From Centropus unirufus (taxonomy: Eukaryota > Chordata > Aves > Cuculiformes > Centropidae): a stretch of 64,000 bases of DNA. The position numbers were made by a program, and so were the translations under genes. Shown here piece after piece: positions 25,480 through 37,729 of the stretch. The notes under the pieces were generated by a model that had not been told where the DNA came from, did no database searches, and was given only the letters and a program-made list of their open reading frames with translations. The DNA lies in contig VYZI01000005.1 in assembly GCA_013397695.1 (NCBI GenBank), forward strand, positions 4,847,980 through 4,911,979, in the 5' to 3' direction. Numbering within the stretch: the first letter of the stretch is position 1; each line of letters opens with the position of its first letter.

Positions 25480-25950
25480 AATACCCTTAAATGGCTTTTC
25501 TATAATCCATATGGCATATAAATGAATATATGACAGTGTTCTGTAACAAGTTTATTGGCATACATTTGGTATGGATGGATTACTTGTCCGTTCAGCAGGT
25601 AACCACAGACTGCAGCCATCTGAAACACATGCTGATCAATGTTAAGCGTACGAGTCCACTGTGCGTTATTTGTTCTTCATACATACACTTCTCTTAAAGT
25701 ATGCAAGTAGATATTTGCATATAAAATCCTGATGGTGCACAAAGGATTCTATTTATGCATTCCTTTGTAAACCCACCAAAAGCATTACATTTTCCACCAT
25801 TGATAAAACCTCTAGGCTTTTAAACTCATAAACGTATTTTTACAATTGTTAAGCTGCTGTTATGGCCTGTGAAGGTTCCTCTCTGGTAACAATGGAAACA
25901 GGAGTCTTATGTTTACCTTCAGGCCAGGACGGATGGAGGCAGCAATAGTA
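25480..25950. promoter_or_regulatory. candidate conserved non-coding block with octamer
   Basis: This is a 470-base unique AT-rich block with an exact ATTTGCAT octamer (25715-25722) followed directly by an ATAAAA run. It also carries tttatgcattcc, a ccattgataaaac segment with an ATTGATAA core, two AACAATGG/CAATTGTT SOX-like words near 25848 and 25891, and retained CpGs. No coding frame or repeat fits. It is among the most enhancer-like segments by eye. Confidence 0.4.
25715..25722 (+). promoter_or_regulatory. exact POU octamer motif
   Basis: ATTTGCAT is the octamer in its canonical orientation. The single site is weak evidence alone but sits within an enhancer-like block. Confidence 0.27.
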
Positions 25951-28180
25951 TATGCTTTCCTAAACTGACCTGCTAATGACCTGAATCCTGTCCTGAGGGG
26001 TTAGTATCCCTTGGAGTAAGAGGATATTTAGCTCTGATGCTGTTTCAATGTACTGCTCATTTAAAAGAAATTGCCTCATCCAAGTTAAGGGGTTTAGATT
26101 GTATTCTCCAAAATTAATCATTCATACAGTGTCTTTCTTTCAAACATATTTACTTAGAAACATAGGTGCTAGTTATGAAAAATACCTGAACTAAAACCTG
26201 AGCAGTCTTGTACTGCAAAAATTACTATGGCCAGTGCCAAATGTAGAAAACTTCAGAACCACAAAGGTTTAAGAATGGGTTTTACTGCTTATACATCCAG
26301 TAGCCTAATTTCAGTGTAACTGTTTTGTCCATCAAGTCAGCCACCTTCTTGTGTCCCTGTGAACCAAGACATCCCAATGATACACATTAATTTAGGTTCC
26401 CTAGGTTCCTCCCTTAAAAGGAGGTGCAAGCAGTTCAGATTCCCGAATGACTTCACCCACTCTTTGGATAAACTCGTCTGTCCTGATGCTATAATAAATT
26501 CAGCTACACTAAATAACTATTTTGCTTTATCATAAGCATGTACTTTTTACATGTTTCTGATTGAGATCAGAGATGGAAAATGGCACAGGACAGCTATTTC
26601 CATGTCCTCTCACCCATCTGGAGATTAATGATGCAGTGTTCCAAAAGGGTTGTATAGTTTGGAAAACACCCAGATGTTTGACTGCTTACTCACAAACCCA
26701 AATGTGCAGCCTCGCCAAGCACTACCAAAATACCACGCTCTCTAATTTACTTCATTATCACAGGGTAATGATATGACCAGAATTCATGTTTCCTGGAGAC
26801 TACACTCTCTTCTTTATCTCTGCATACATCTGCCACTTGGTGTTGTCCAAATTCAGAACAGCACTTGCTATTATTCTATTACAGGCTTTTCCTTGCATGC
26901 CAATCCCCCGGGAATCTGACATCCCAGTTCACAGCAAATTCATGCACACATGCAAAACAAGAACCCGATTTTCCATTTTGCAGAAACATCAACAACAAGA
27001 ATTAAAGTTGCAATAAAATCGTACATTTATTTAAGCTTCTCGGCACAAGTCCCATCCAGATAAAATCACCCTTTCTGCCAGCCTGAAAAAGTCTGCAAAG
27101 AACTTTGCTGAAATTTTGCTCCTAAGGCACTTCAATGCCTTGGAAAATGTTCTCCCTTTCCAATTCCCTGACAAAACAGAAGAAAGTTGGGTTGGAGTAA
27201 AGCTGATGCATTTTAACCATTTACTTTTAGGCAAATTCTGCTTTGCATCATCCAAATGTTACTACTTTGAGAGATTCCACACCTCTAGCAGCTGCACTCT
27301 GCAGCTTATTGATAGACAGATAGACAGATCGATAGATAGATAGATAGAATGAACTACACAGGGCAATGTGTAAATCTACTTCCCACCGTATTTATTACAT
27401 ATATAAATATTTAGTAGTTAAGCCTTCTTTGAAGATTATGCAATAACTTCCTTACCCCTCAAAAACGTTTCAAACTTTGGACATTAAGTGCCCTTGGAAC
27501 CAAATTCAATGACTCCTAGAAAGCTCATTTAAAAAATTGTTTGCTACAGCAAATGAAAAGCACAATACCTACCAACTGCCCTATGCCAGTATGCTCTACA
27601 AGTACTAAGAAGTCGGAATATTCAAGGATATCAGTGCCAGCTTTTGGTCAACTTTGATCACTTGCACACACTCCGTGCATGCAGTTCGACTATCACAGCA
27701 GGTGGGAGGAAGGTTAGGCTGGAGCGCCCCAAGGCTTTCCAACTGGATTCACCTAATGTTGCCAACTGAGGAAGCATCTTATATCCCAACAGACAGATAA
27801 TGTTTAACGCCTGCTGTCCTGATGGCTCCTACCAACCACTCTTCCTACTCTTGCCAGCATGGGAACAGGTGCAGCCTAGGCTCACCAGGGTTGCCCATCG
27901 TTGTGACCTGGGGCCTGAGGTGCTGAGTGGGGATAGAAATGAACCTTGGCACTCTGATGGCACCACAGGCAACAAACTCTCAACCTCTTACTCAAAGACC
28001 CCATCAACCAAAGGCAGCTGCTGCAGGCAGCACTTCTGAAAACACTCCCAGGCAAGCGGCCCGTGCCCCTTGGTGTGAGGCTGGAGGTCCCCAAGGCAGT
28101 CAGTGATCTTCACACCAACAGCTCCAGCCCGGTGAGTTGGCGAGGCACAGCCCACGCTGGTACGTGTGCTCCCCTGGATC
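25950..28180. other. unique non-coding sequence with a GATA microsatellite
   Basis: No gene is visible. The segment from about 27800 to 28180 is somewhat GC-richer and gives short open frames on both strands without recognisable products. Confidence 0.5.
27310..27348 (+). repeat. (GATA/GACA)n microsatellite
   Basis: GATAGACA-type units change into a pure run of GATA units. This mixed tetranucleotide is a common vertebrate microsatellite and probably polymorphic. Confidence 0.95.
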
Positions 28181-28670
28181 CAGGTGTACTGTTAATAAAA
28201 CTGCCTTTCAGCCACAGCCTGCAGAATAATACATTTTATATTCTAATGAAGTAATTATTAAAATAGGTAATTATTGAAATAACCACATCAACTCCCAGTC
28301 ATTAAAATCCTCCTAAACAGAACGGCATGATGGCTTAGGCTATTAGAAAGCCTGGCAGCCACCCAACGCCTACAATAGCTTCTAATTAATTGATCTCACC
28401 TCTAATCTGCTATTGTTAGCCTAGTGCTGATCATTTGTTTGGCCTACAGATCCTATTGCCCCTTTCATTTGATTGTATTTGTTACTGTACCCTCTCTATC
28501 TCTTTCAATTAAGCACAGGTTAAGTGGTTCAACCGCAAGAGAATAGGAGATAATGGCACCAATCAAAGTAATCTCTTTAATTTGCTAAATGGATTACAGG
28601 GAAACCCCAGCCAAAGTGAAGTCATAGCTAGTGGCCTTCACTTGAACTATACACAAAGAGTATCTAATTA
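28180..28670. promoter_or_regulatory. strong candidate conserved non-coding element
   Basis: Nearly 500 bases of unique sequence are saturated with homeodomain-type cores: two AATTATT words near 28253-28275, cttctaattaattgatc at about 28379-28395, several CTAAT/ATTAG words, and ccaatcaaagtaatc at 28559-28573. The block is free of repeats and of any sizeable open frame. This is the texture of deeply conserved vertebrate developmental enhancers. Among all blocks here it looks the most convincing, but conservation has not been measured. Confidence 0.45.
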
Positions 28671-31230
28671 TTAACCCACCACTTGCCAAACTTTACAGAT
28701 ATCCAATAAAACAACACAGCACTCGGGTATCAGCAGGGCTGCTCTCGTTACAGAGTTCTCCACTGTAAAATTACTTTGCCTGCAAAATCTTTGTATCGGT
28801 GTCATTCCAAGCACACTATACTTTGTACTTCCAAGTGCTACGTATCTAGATATAACAATCAAAACACGACACCGCATACTAGTCAAGAGTGGGAATTTAT
28901 AATCTTTTTAAGGATATGCTCACAGTAGTGTTTATTTTTTGTATTTATACTATAAATGCAAATTCAGTTCTGCAGTCTGTATTGCTTTTGCTGACTGTAG
29001 AAGTTTTAATAGTAAACAAGCTTCATCCTTCAACTGGCAAGTGGGTTCCTTCCCCCTCTCCTCTTTCTTCTGAAGTGTTTTTGAGCAAGATGTCTGGCAA
29101 GAGAGCTTCCCGACCAGTACTTTGGCTGAACGCGTCTTTGTCTTGGTCATTTCCTTGCAATCACATGGAGAGCCAGGCATCAGAAAGAAAAGAGGCAAGA
29201 GGGGACAAAAGGATTTCATTCAGCAGGAAACTCCGCTTGTTGGACAGGCAAAATCTCTTACGAGCAACTGGATCTCTCTGCCTTTTCAGAACAAAAAGTT
29301 TTTATTAGAGGCAAAAAAAGAGATTACCTACTATAACTTTATTGTTCCTGCATCAGATGATAGGTCAGTAACACAGAATACGGTACAGTTTTGCACTTCT
29401 ACTTTGCCTTTGGCTGGTTGATTTTAAACAGAATGGCTGCATTAGCCTCAAGCAGAACATCTACGAAGTGAAATCTCCGTTTTAAGCTAAAGGAAAGCAA
29501 GGCAGAGGGGGAAAGTATAATCTATATTCCAGGCCAGATGACTTCAGATCCTACAAGTCCATTAAACACACAACAGGACTCCTGCTTTCCAGACCTGACA
29601 CCAAGCCCACAAGAGAACACTTCCTTCTAACATTAGCTGAAGTTGTCTTGTAAGGTCAAGAGCTACAGTTTTTATTTCTGACTTAGCTCTTTGCACTCAC
29701 ACTCATTTGGGCATCGTACGTTTTGCATAGAGAATGTCAACTTTTCACAACCACTTTTGCTATACTTGTGATTCCAGGTCACTTCCATGCAATACAGGCA
29801 TGAAAAAATAAATCATATGTACATATCTCCAAATTTCCAGTAAAGCTGCTAACACAGCCTCTGTTCCAACAAGATGTCACTTTTATATTTCATAACATGT
29901 TTTTGTTTGCATGGTAACTGGCCAGTAACTTGGCATTATTCTGCCATTCATTGTTTCAACACCAGTTCAGCACTAAATGCTTAATTCTGAGCACATACGT
30001 TCTGCATTAGTGAATTAGCAACTACATATACACACTCTAACCTTGAGCAAAGCCTGTCCAACAACTGTGTGTAGAGCAGGTGTGGTTCCACATGAAAATT
30101 ATAACTGAGTCCAGGTTTATTCACCCAGTCACACAGGGATACAAGCCATTTTCCCATCAAACAAGCCGCAAAAGGAAGATGCTTACTCTAAATATGTCAT
30201 GCATTTTGTAAAACGTACTTTTTGGGGAACAGGGTGAGATGCTCTTCTTGTTTTCTGACCCTCACGCCTTCACGTCACTATGCATGGTCCTGCTTACTGT
30301 GTCCTGGCCGGATGCACCAGAGACATCTCTATGGGCAGACTCCGCTCATCCAGCCAGTGAAAACTGGCACAGTTCTCCAAGGGGTGAGGAATCTAGACAG
30401 GCACACAGGAGGGGCCTTGCAGCAGCAGCAGCAGCCACCAGCTGGGGGAAGGGATACCTCAGCCACCCTGTCATCTGTTGGGTATACCAACTTGTTGTCC
30501 TCTCTTAACATACAGCATGCTAACAGAACAAAAAGACCTGGAGCACAACTTGCAGCCCATTCCCACTTTTACCTCCAACTAGCCCCCACCAGGAGCAGCA
30601 CATTTTGCCTAGAGTGGTCCCTTGTGCCTGCATATGCACACCTGACTTAAAAATACAGACACAGTTGACACTTTCAAATATGGAAGAAATCAAATGTCTG
30701 AATTTCGAAACGCCTTTGCCATTTCAGAGTACACACGAGGCTATATTCTGCTTTCCAGCTGTTGCAACTTTAATAACCTTAATGGATTTAACAGCACTGA
30801 TAGAAATGGCCTTCCAGACTTTACTCAAAAAGAAAAAAAATTTTGGTAAATTATTCTGTTTTGCAGGTAATTCATAAAGATTAAACTGGGCAAAAGGGAA
30901 AGTGGAAGCTTACCCAGTAGTATCGTTGAGTTGGACATTATTCAGAAAGTGCAGGCTTTGGGGATCTGTGGTGCTGATTCAGCCCGTTCACAGAGCCAGG
31001 GGTCAACCCACAGATCTCCTTCTCTGGAATGCAGAAATATTTATCCACATCTGGAAACAGCTCATCTGCACTGGAAACTTTTCCAATATTTTCTTTTATG
31101 ATACAAAAGCTACCAAGCAAGTCTTTTCTACATTGTTGTTCTATTTATCCAGCAGTCTTCCCCTCCATTTATATACTTACCTTAAATGAGCAAGCTGTGC
31201 CTGTTACGAAGTAAATCAAACCGCTTTGAA
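28670..31230. other. unique non-coding sequence
   Basis: No gene is visible. Two overlapping frames around 28889-29421 and one of 142 codons at 30222-30650 lack recognisable domains. A short GCA run lies at 30419-30435, and a 12-bp palindrome atatgtacatat at 29815-29826. Confidence 0.5.
30419..30435 (+). repeat. short (GCA)n run
   Basis: Between five and six GCA units lie in an otherwise unique segment. The polyalanine and polyglutamine stretches in open frames come from this run. Confidence 0.8.
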
Positions 31231-31620
31231 ATCTGCCAGGGTCAGCACCAATAATACAGATTGGCCCATAAATATTGAGGCCCTGGTAATCCTCCCTCAA
31301 CAAGTGAGCCAAATCAGGAACCAGGAGAAGCCCCTCTCATTTTAATTCCATTGAACTATTGCTAGTAGCACAAAGGCGCCCCAGCAGACACGAGCCCCTG
31401 GCTCAAGTGACAGTTTTCAACACCACCTTAATTAAACCTGCTCCAAGCAAATTTAATCAGTGCAGTGAACAAAATGGCTTCTGAAAGCAGGGAATGGTTT
31501 ACATTAGCATTTCCAGCATGACTATTAACAGTGGTGCGAAAACATTTTGCTGTGCAGCAATGGGATTTCTGGTTAAAAAAAAAAGTCCTATTTTAACTAT
31601 GTGAGCAAACCACTTCAGAA
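31230..31620. promoter_or_regulatory. candidate conserved non-coding element
   Basis: This unique block contains cattttaattcc, ccaccttaattaaacc at about 31422-31437, gcaaatttaatcag, and several short GC-rich words in between. No coding frame or repeat fits. It resembles a developmental enhancer. Confidence 0.36.
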
Positions 31621-32354
31621 AGATCCTGAGGAGAGTGAACGCAGGGCAGACACCAGCCTTGCACCTCATCCCTTCCAGTCCCGAGAGACTTCTCTGAGCA
31701 TCTGAAATCCTCCCTATGTTTATGTCAGCAGTAATTTTCCAGGACTTGAATTCGGACCATAGATAAACCTATTCCTCCTCTTTCCCATTCTTCCCTAGGT
31801 GGCTGCTTGTGGCTAGGGTGAGAGACACCAAGCCGAGCCAGACAAACCCTCAAGGCCAGCACAGCCTTTCTTACACTTTCATATTGCAGTGTGTTTCCCA
31901 CACTAACCTGTCAGTGGCAACACACAAAATATTTGCTCTTTCTTTCTTCTAGCTGTATGTAGTCTATTATTTCGGTAATTATGCTAGGAACTGTACCAAG
32001 TTAATGTTCTCCTCCTCTCTCTATTGATGCAAGACAAGGTTCAAGACTGACGATAATTCTATAGCCTTGCTAGACAAATAACGTAAATTTCACTGATGGA
32101 TATTTCACAAGTTCACAATTCAAGATAGCCCTGAAAAAGGACAACTGTCTTTAAGTCCTTTCTTCCATAAGCCCCAGGTCTGAGGAAGCAAATGAGAAGC
32201 AATTCTTTTGTTGAGCAAACTAAGACAGCACTGCTAAGTAAAGCCCCAAGCTAGATTTTATCAGTCTCTGTGCCTATCTGCATAAGTGGATCTGCTCAAG
32301 AGCTGCCCTCCGACTTCCACACCGCCAGCCAGAAGGTTTGCTGCGCAACAGGCA

Positions 32355-32430
32355 CTGGATATGGTTTAGTGGTGGACAGGAACAGTTGGACTCAATGATC
32401 TCGAATTCCTCACGATTCTATGATTCTATT
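32355..32430 (+). mobile_element. CR1-type LINE fragment, 3' end
   Basis: It begins with ggatatggtttagtggtgga, continues through gttggactcaatgatctc and ends in gattctatgattctatt, the tandem 8-bp-unit tail characteristic of CR1. It is on the plus strand, heavily 5'-truncated, with an internal loss between the two body phrases. Confidence 0.88.
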
Positions 32431-35400
32431 CCCCCTAGCAGTCCATTTGCTGTGTAAAAATAGCTGGTGCTGGCAAGAAGCACAGGAGGATGGAGAGGAG
32501 AAGATGTAAAGCAGTGTATAAACTCTGATCTACTCCGGGAGACCAACAGGAGAGCAAAGGCACCAGCCTCTTACAGAGCTGGAGTCGGAGCGCTGTCTTC
32601 GTGTACCGCAGGGTTGGAGCCAATACGCATTTCCATCCTATGGCTGGGGCGCTTGATCATCACACACCGTGTTCAAGTGGATGCTCCCAGGGACTACAGC
32701 CCTGGTGCCTTTTCTCAGCTGGGACAGGTCCTCTGCAGTCACTACAGATACAGATCTTTTTGAAGGCAGAGTGTTAGACAGAACAGTAAGAGGCATAGTT
32801 ACATCCAGATATTAAAGCATCATCTTCTACAGTGCAGCTGACCTACAAAGGTAACTACATACATGAAGATCATTGTAGGGATGCCTCTAAGCAAGGAGTA
32901 CTTTTAGCAACCAGATATAAAACAATGGGAAATTTGTAAAGTGCGATAATAAAAAGTAATTTAAAAAAAGCCTTTTGATTTCTGTGGGTAAGTCAAATAT
33001 CCTATCTCTGTCAATAACCACAGACTTCTTAGGCTCTATGCCGATTCCTATGATTTTTAGCCAATGAATATGTGAAAGCTCAATACAGTTTCAGTAGCAG
33101 TTAAACAGAAATGAAAATACCTTATGTGTAGAGCACTCTGCCAGAAAATATCTGCTAAAAATCCCCGATTTCAACTTAGGTCTGTGACATGCCAGGTTAC
33201 TACTGTAATCAGAAAGTAATGGGGAATGCAGAAGAAAATGGGAAGCTTTGGTGCCTTTCCTAGTAGCTCTCCAATAAATCTGTGAAAAATACCTCCTCAA
33301 GAGGTGTAGCCTTCCCTCCTACCACTCAGTTTCCATCTGCAGAAGAAAAGTATTTTTTCTAGCTCAGAAAAACCAAGCTCTTTTTCCCTCTCCACGTGTA
33401 AGTGTTCTCTAAAGATGGCCCAAATTACCAAGTAATTTTGCTTTAATCGAAACTTAATTTTTCAGCAAACCAACTCTTCGCAATTTGCTTTCATATTAAT
33501 GCCACTATCTGGCCTGAAAAACTGCTTTTCACTTATAGATACATACACGGGACAACACAGTAACAAATACAATGCTAGGTTAAAATCTGGTCAGAGGTTC
33601 TAGACTCAGGATTTATGAAAAGCATTCCCACCACACAGGTCACCGGGCTGCCTGGTTTGGGTTGAAGAGGAGCAGCTGCTGATGCTAGCTGAGGAAACAT
33701 TACCACTCATAGCACCAAAATACCCACGGAAAGAAGATATCATACAACTACAGCCACCTTACAACTACGCTGTAGAAAAGGATCTCTCTTCAGAACTGTT
33801 AAACTAAAAACAGAATTGCTCAATAAAATATTTTGTACTACTAATGAGATAGAAAACCAAACATTAAAGCTTTTATCACTTGAGGAAAGCATGTAATATA
33901 GCTTAAAAAAAAAAAAGGCAAACAATTTCAATCCTCAGGCTTAAAACACACTATTGACATGATTTCCTGTATAGAACTTAAATCCACCAGTATTTCAACA
34001 GTTCTGAATTAATAAGCTATACTATTCTTGTAAAGTCTGTTCAAACAATAGAAAAACAGAAAGCGAGTGGTGTCAATTAGGTACTAGCTGAAAGTACAGA
34101 GCAGCATTAAAATCTAAGAAGTATCTAGAAGCTAAGACTTTAGAAAAATATTCACATAAAATACCTATGAGTACAATCTTTAAGGAAAAACAATACGTTA
34201 AGCCAAGTACATATGGAAGCATCTAAAATTACGAGCTCTTATTCCAGCTCCTGGTTATTCAGTAGCTAATCTGCACTGGAAGAAGGTAACTAAATACAAA
34301 TGAATTGTTAAGAAAAACACCGAGTATTTGCTTGACTATTTAGCAGCTGGAACAGCTGGACTGGATTACTCAACAATGAAATTCAGTGTGCAGTCAGGTA
34401 GTGTGGAGTGAAAGCTCCCTGAACAAAGCCATAACAGAAGGAAATAAAATAGTACATATTTATAATAATATTTTTTTCTTCTTCTTAACTGGCTCTTAAA
34501 TCTCACACTGAAAGTCTCATTTCACAAATACGAGTGAATCAAATCCAAGTTCCTCAAAGCCAGTTTCCTTAAGTCTGCTTTTTAAAGGTGAATGTCATCT
34601 TAATTTCATTTTACAGTGCCAAGATAAAATGAGATTTCTTTGATTTTATTTCTTTTTTTAAATTGCAATTGAATATACTGGATTCCCAGTGTTGGAAGGA
34701 TGCCAAAATTTCTGCACGCCTCTATTTATTTTAAAGTATATGAAATTCAGGGACTTTTTCAATCACCCCTTATCTACCCTGTCTGCCATCACTGTAAGAG
34801 AGAAGCTTATCTTGGATACTAACCCAGCATACTTTTATTGGAATGGTGCAAACCTGCTCTGATGCTCTCCAAAATATATGAGAGCGCAGACTAAGCACAG
34901 AGGCCCAGACCAATTCCCAAGGGACACGGGACTGCAATATGCAAAGGTGTCTCTGGACAAGGAGTTGTTGGCTTAGCAGTGGAGAGGAGTGGGAACAATG
35001 CAAACCATTCTTCATCTTTTCTGTTTCTGGTCTCCACAAGTTCATGGATCATCCCCCCATCAGATAACAGCAAGTGAGATCCAATCCATCTAATTTAGAT
35101 GGGCTCTTTTGCATGGGAACATTACACACAAGTACTATCCTTCAACTCTTACTTAAATTTTAGCTGCCTAATGGCAATTCCATTTGCAAACTTTCAGAAG
35201 CACTTTTTCTTTCCAGCACAGGGAACTTGAGTGCTTATTTTAGAAAAGCTGCGTCGCTGGTATCTAAAATATAAGTAAAATAATAAGTGGTTTGGGTCCC
35301 ATCCATATTCTCCTCTTGGATTGACTTCGAATCTCTTCTGATGTGCAGAGTTATGCTTCTCTGAATCTCCTGCTCCCAGGAGATGGCCTGGATAATCCTT

Positions 35401-37555
35401 CCACTTTCAACTTTTGCCTCCAGCTCCTACATTTCTCCGATTCAGTGAAACGTTTGTCGTGTTGAATGCCTCTTCTGGTATTGATATCACGGCAATGTCC
35501 AGGCAATCCGACACCGAGGCAGTGAGTACAGGGTAAATATCCTGATAGACTGATCCAATCAATCAAACTGATCAGGTACAACCCCAACAAATACTTCTTA
35601 GAAGGAGTCAATGTTTCATCGGGACAACTGAAACCTTGGAAAACACAGCAATAGGAAGACACTGTCAAGTTCAGGAGGACGATGCCATGCTAGAATGTCC
35701 CCCAGAGCTGCTTGAGCTCCTCAGATGGAACTCTACATTCAGGCACTGACTTGCTTTGCCAAATATTTCTAAGGTGATTGAAATCTCTGAAAAGTTCCTG
35801 AACTTTGCAAGCTAGGCCAAAACCACAAGCCCAGCCAAAGCCTTCACCTGCATAAAAATGTTTATTTTTAGCAGCTGCACACTTAGGGGAGTCCGGCAAC
35901 AAATATGACCTGTGCCTGCTCATCATGCCAACACTGTGTCAACAAATGGCAGGCCGACAGGGAAAACATCTAACAGCACTGTCTGATTTATCCAATGCAT
36001 ACCTAATCAGAAAGGAAACAAACACTGGCACATGTAAGAGACCTGGATTTGGAAGATGCTCCCATTCACCCATTTGAGAAAGACCTGGATCACGCAGATT
36101 TAGCTGCTGCAGAAATGTTCTTGTTGGCCAACTCCATCAGTGTCCGTTCTTGGATAGGTTGTTTACTATTTTCAAAGGAAGCAGGTGCTCAACAACAACT
36201 ACCTTATTACACATTTTTCACCAGAGTTCAAAGGAGGAAAGGGAAAATGAAGCACAAAAAATATGCTTAAAAATATTAAAAAATAAAACAGCAAAAATAC
36301 AGATGCAAGTCACACTTACAAACTGCTATCCTTACTCAAGTCTTGGATGCAGTGAAACACCCTTGGTGCACTCTCCAAGTAGCACAGGTAGCTGAAGAGC
36401 TGAGCAAGACCCAAGCTCACATGCATTTTTGTTCTCACTAAAAGATGCTGAAGGAGGAGGTGAGAAGCACGTCCACCAGGGCGTTGAGGAGCGCCCAGCA
36501 TTCCTCCATGCCCTACCCTTGGCCACGCAGCAGCCCAGGGTAGGACCAAGGAGATTTCCATTGTGGCAGGCAGGGCAAAGTAAGAGGGAGGGGATGGCAT
36601 TTCTCAGTGGAAATACAGAAGAGACAAATAAAGAAAATACAGGGACTGGAAGAGCCTATATGCTTGGATTTGGGGCCAAGGGGCGAGGAAAGATAAGTCC
36701 CCACAGCTATGACCCATCTGATTTCTATATGGCTGAGACAACCTAAGCCAGCACTAGTCGTGACTTTTTTGGGGCCAGAGGTTGTGTGACAAAAATTCAT
36801 GTGGAAATAAGATCTTGGGTCAAGCCCATCCTATATGTAGGATCCTGCACTGCCCCTAATCCAAAGGCAGCTGTACTGACCTAACCCAAACCCCTGGAAA
36901 ACCTCTCATCGATCCCACAGGCTGTGTCAGGCTTCACCATGTTCCCATTGGCTCTGCTCTTGGAGTGCCCCGGGGACCGTCACCTCCCATTCCCAGAGCA
37001 AGAGTGTGATGGAGAGGTGAAATATTTGATTTCAGGTAATGGAGAGGTTGTCAGCTGCTCTTTTTCTTTCCAGCATCCTTGCCAGATTATTCACAGCTAA
37101 ATTTAAACGGCGAAGAGTTTCACTGGTGAAACAAATACGAGGCCAGGCTGCGGGCCACCTCGTTACCTTTGATGCCTTGGCTAAGTAAGGTTTTTTTAAT
37201 TTTGCTATGCTGATCAGGATATAATTGCAACCCTGGCAGCAACAGGCTGGCAGAGAGGCTCCACTCGCAGCACTCGTGCCGGACACACGCCTGCCTGGAT
37301 GCCAAGGGACTCATGGTCTGAGGGTTAAATGCCACCTTATCTCCTGGCTGAGAAAAAACTGCATAGAGACCAGGGGATGACACACAACCTCCGCACAACC
37401 TGATCCCTCTGGGCATATACCTTCAACAGACAGCTTTGAAAAAAGAATAATAATTTTAAAGCTCTTTATCTGGTAGACAAGCTATTATATACCGAAAGGA
37501 GACATCAGAGACAAAGTCCTGAACAGTGTTGACTAACCACATATCCCTTTCTTTT

Positions 37556-37574
37556 AAAAAAAAAAAAAAAAAAA
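37556..37574 (+). repeat. poly(A) run of 19
   Basis: Nineteen consecutive A residues. No retroposon body was recognised next to it. Confidence 0.85.
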
Positions 37575-37703
37575 GAAGTCAAGAGAACAATGAAGCTCTT
37601 CATCTTTAATTCTGGATTTATAGATGTATCATAATTAAAGATAAATCGAATTTCAAAGACATTTGGAATAAAAAGACAGCTCAAGCAGAGTGACACAGAG
37701 ATC

Positions 37704-37729
37704 TATATATAAAGCCTGAGTTATATATA
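37704..37729. repeat. 9-bp inverted repeat, 8-base loop
   Basis: TATATATAA at 37704-37712 is the exact reverse complement of TTATATATA at 37721-37729. The AT-only stem is weak and may have no role. Confidence 0.6.

Noticed and set aside
30222..30650. 142-codon plus-strand frame containing a Gln run
   Set aside because: The Gln run is the translation of a GCA microsatellite; an overlapping frame and the minus strand are open as well, and no domain is seen.
35327..35335. ttcgaatct as a tRNA B-box
   Set aside because: No A-box at the right distance, no acceptor stem pairing and no terminator tract.
36472..36490. ccaccagggcg as a CTCF site
   Set aside because: Only the first half of the CTCF core matches; the GGGGGC part is missing.
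37556..37574. Poly(A) run as a retroposon tail
   Set aside because: No matching element body or target-site duplication was found on either side.
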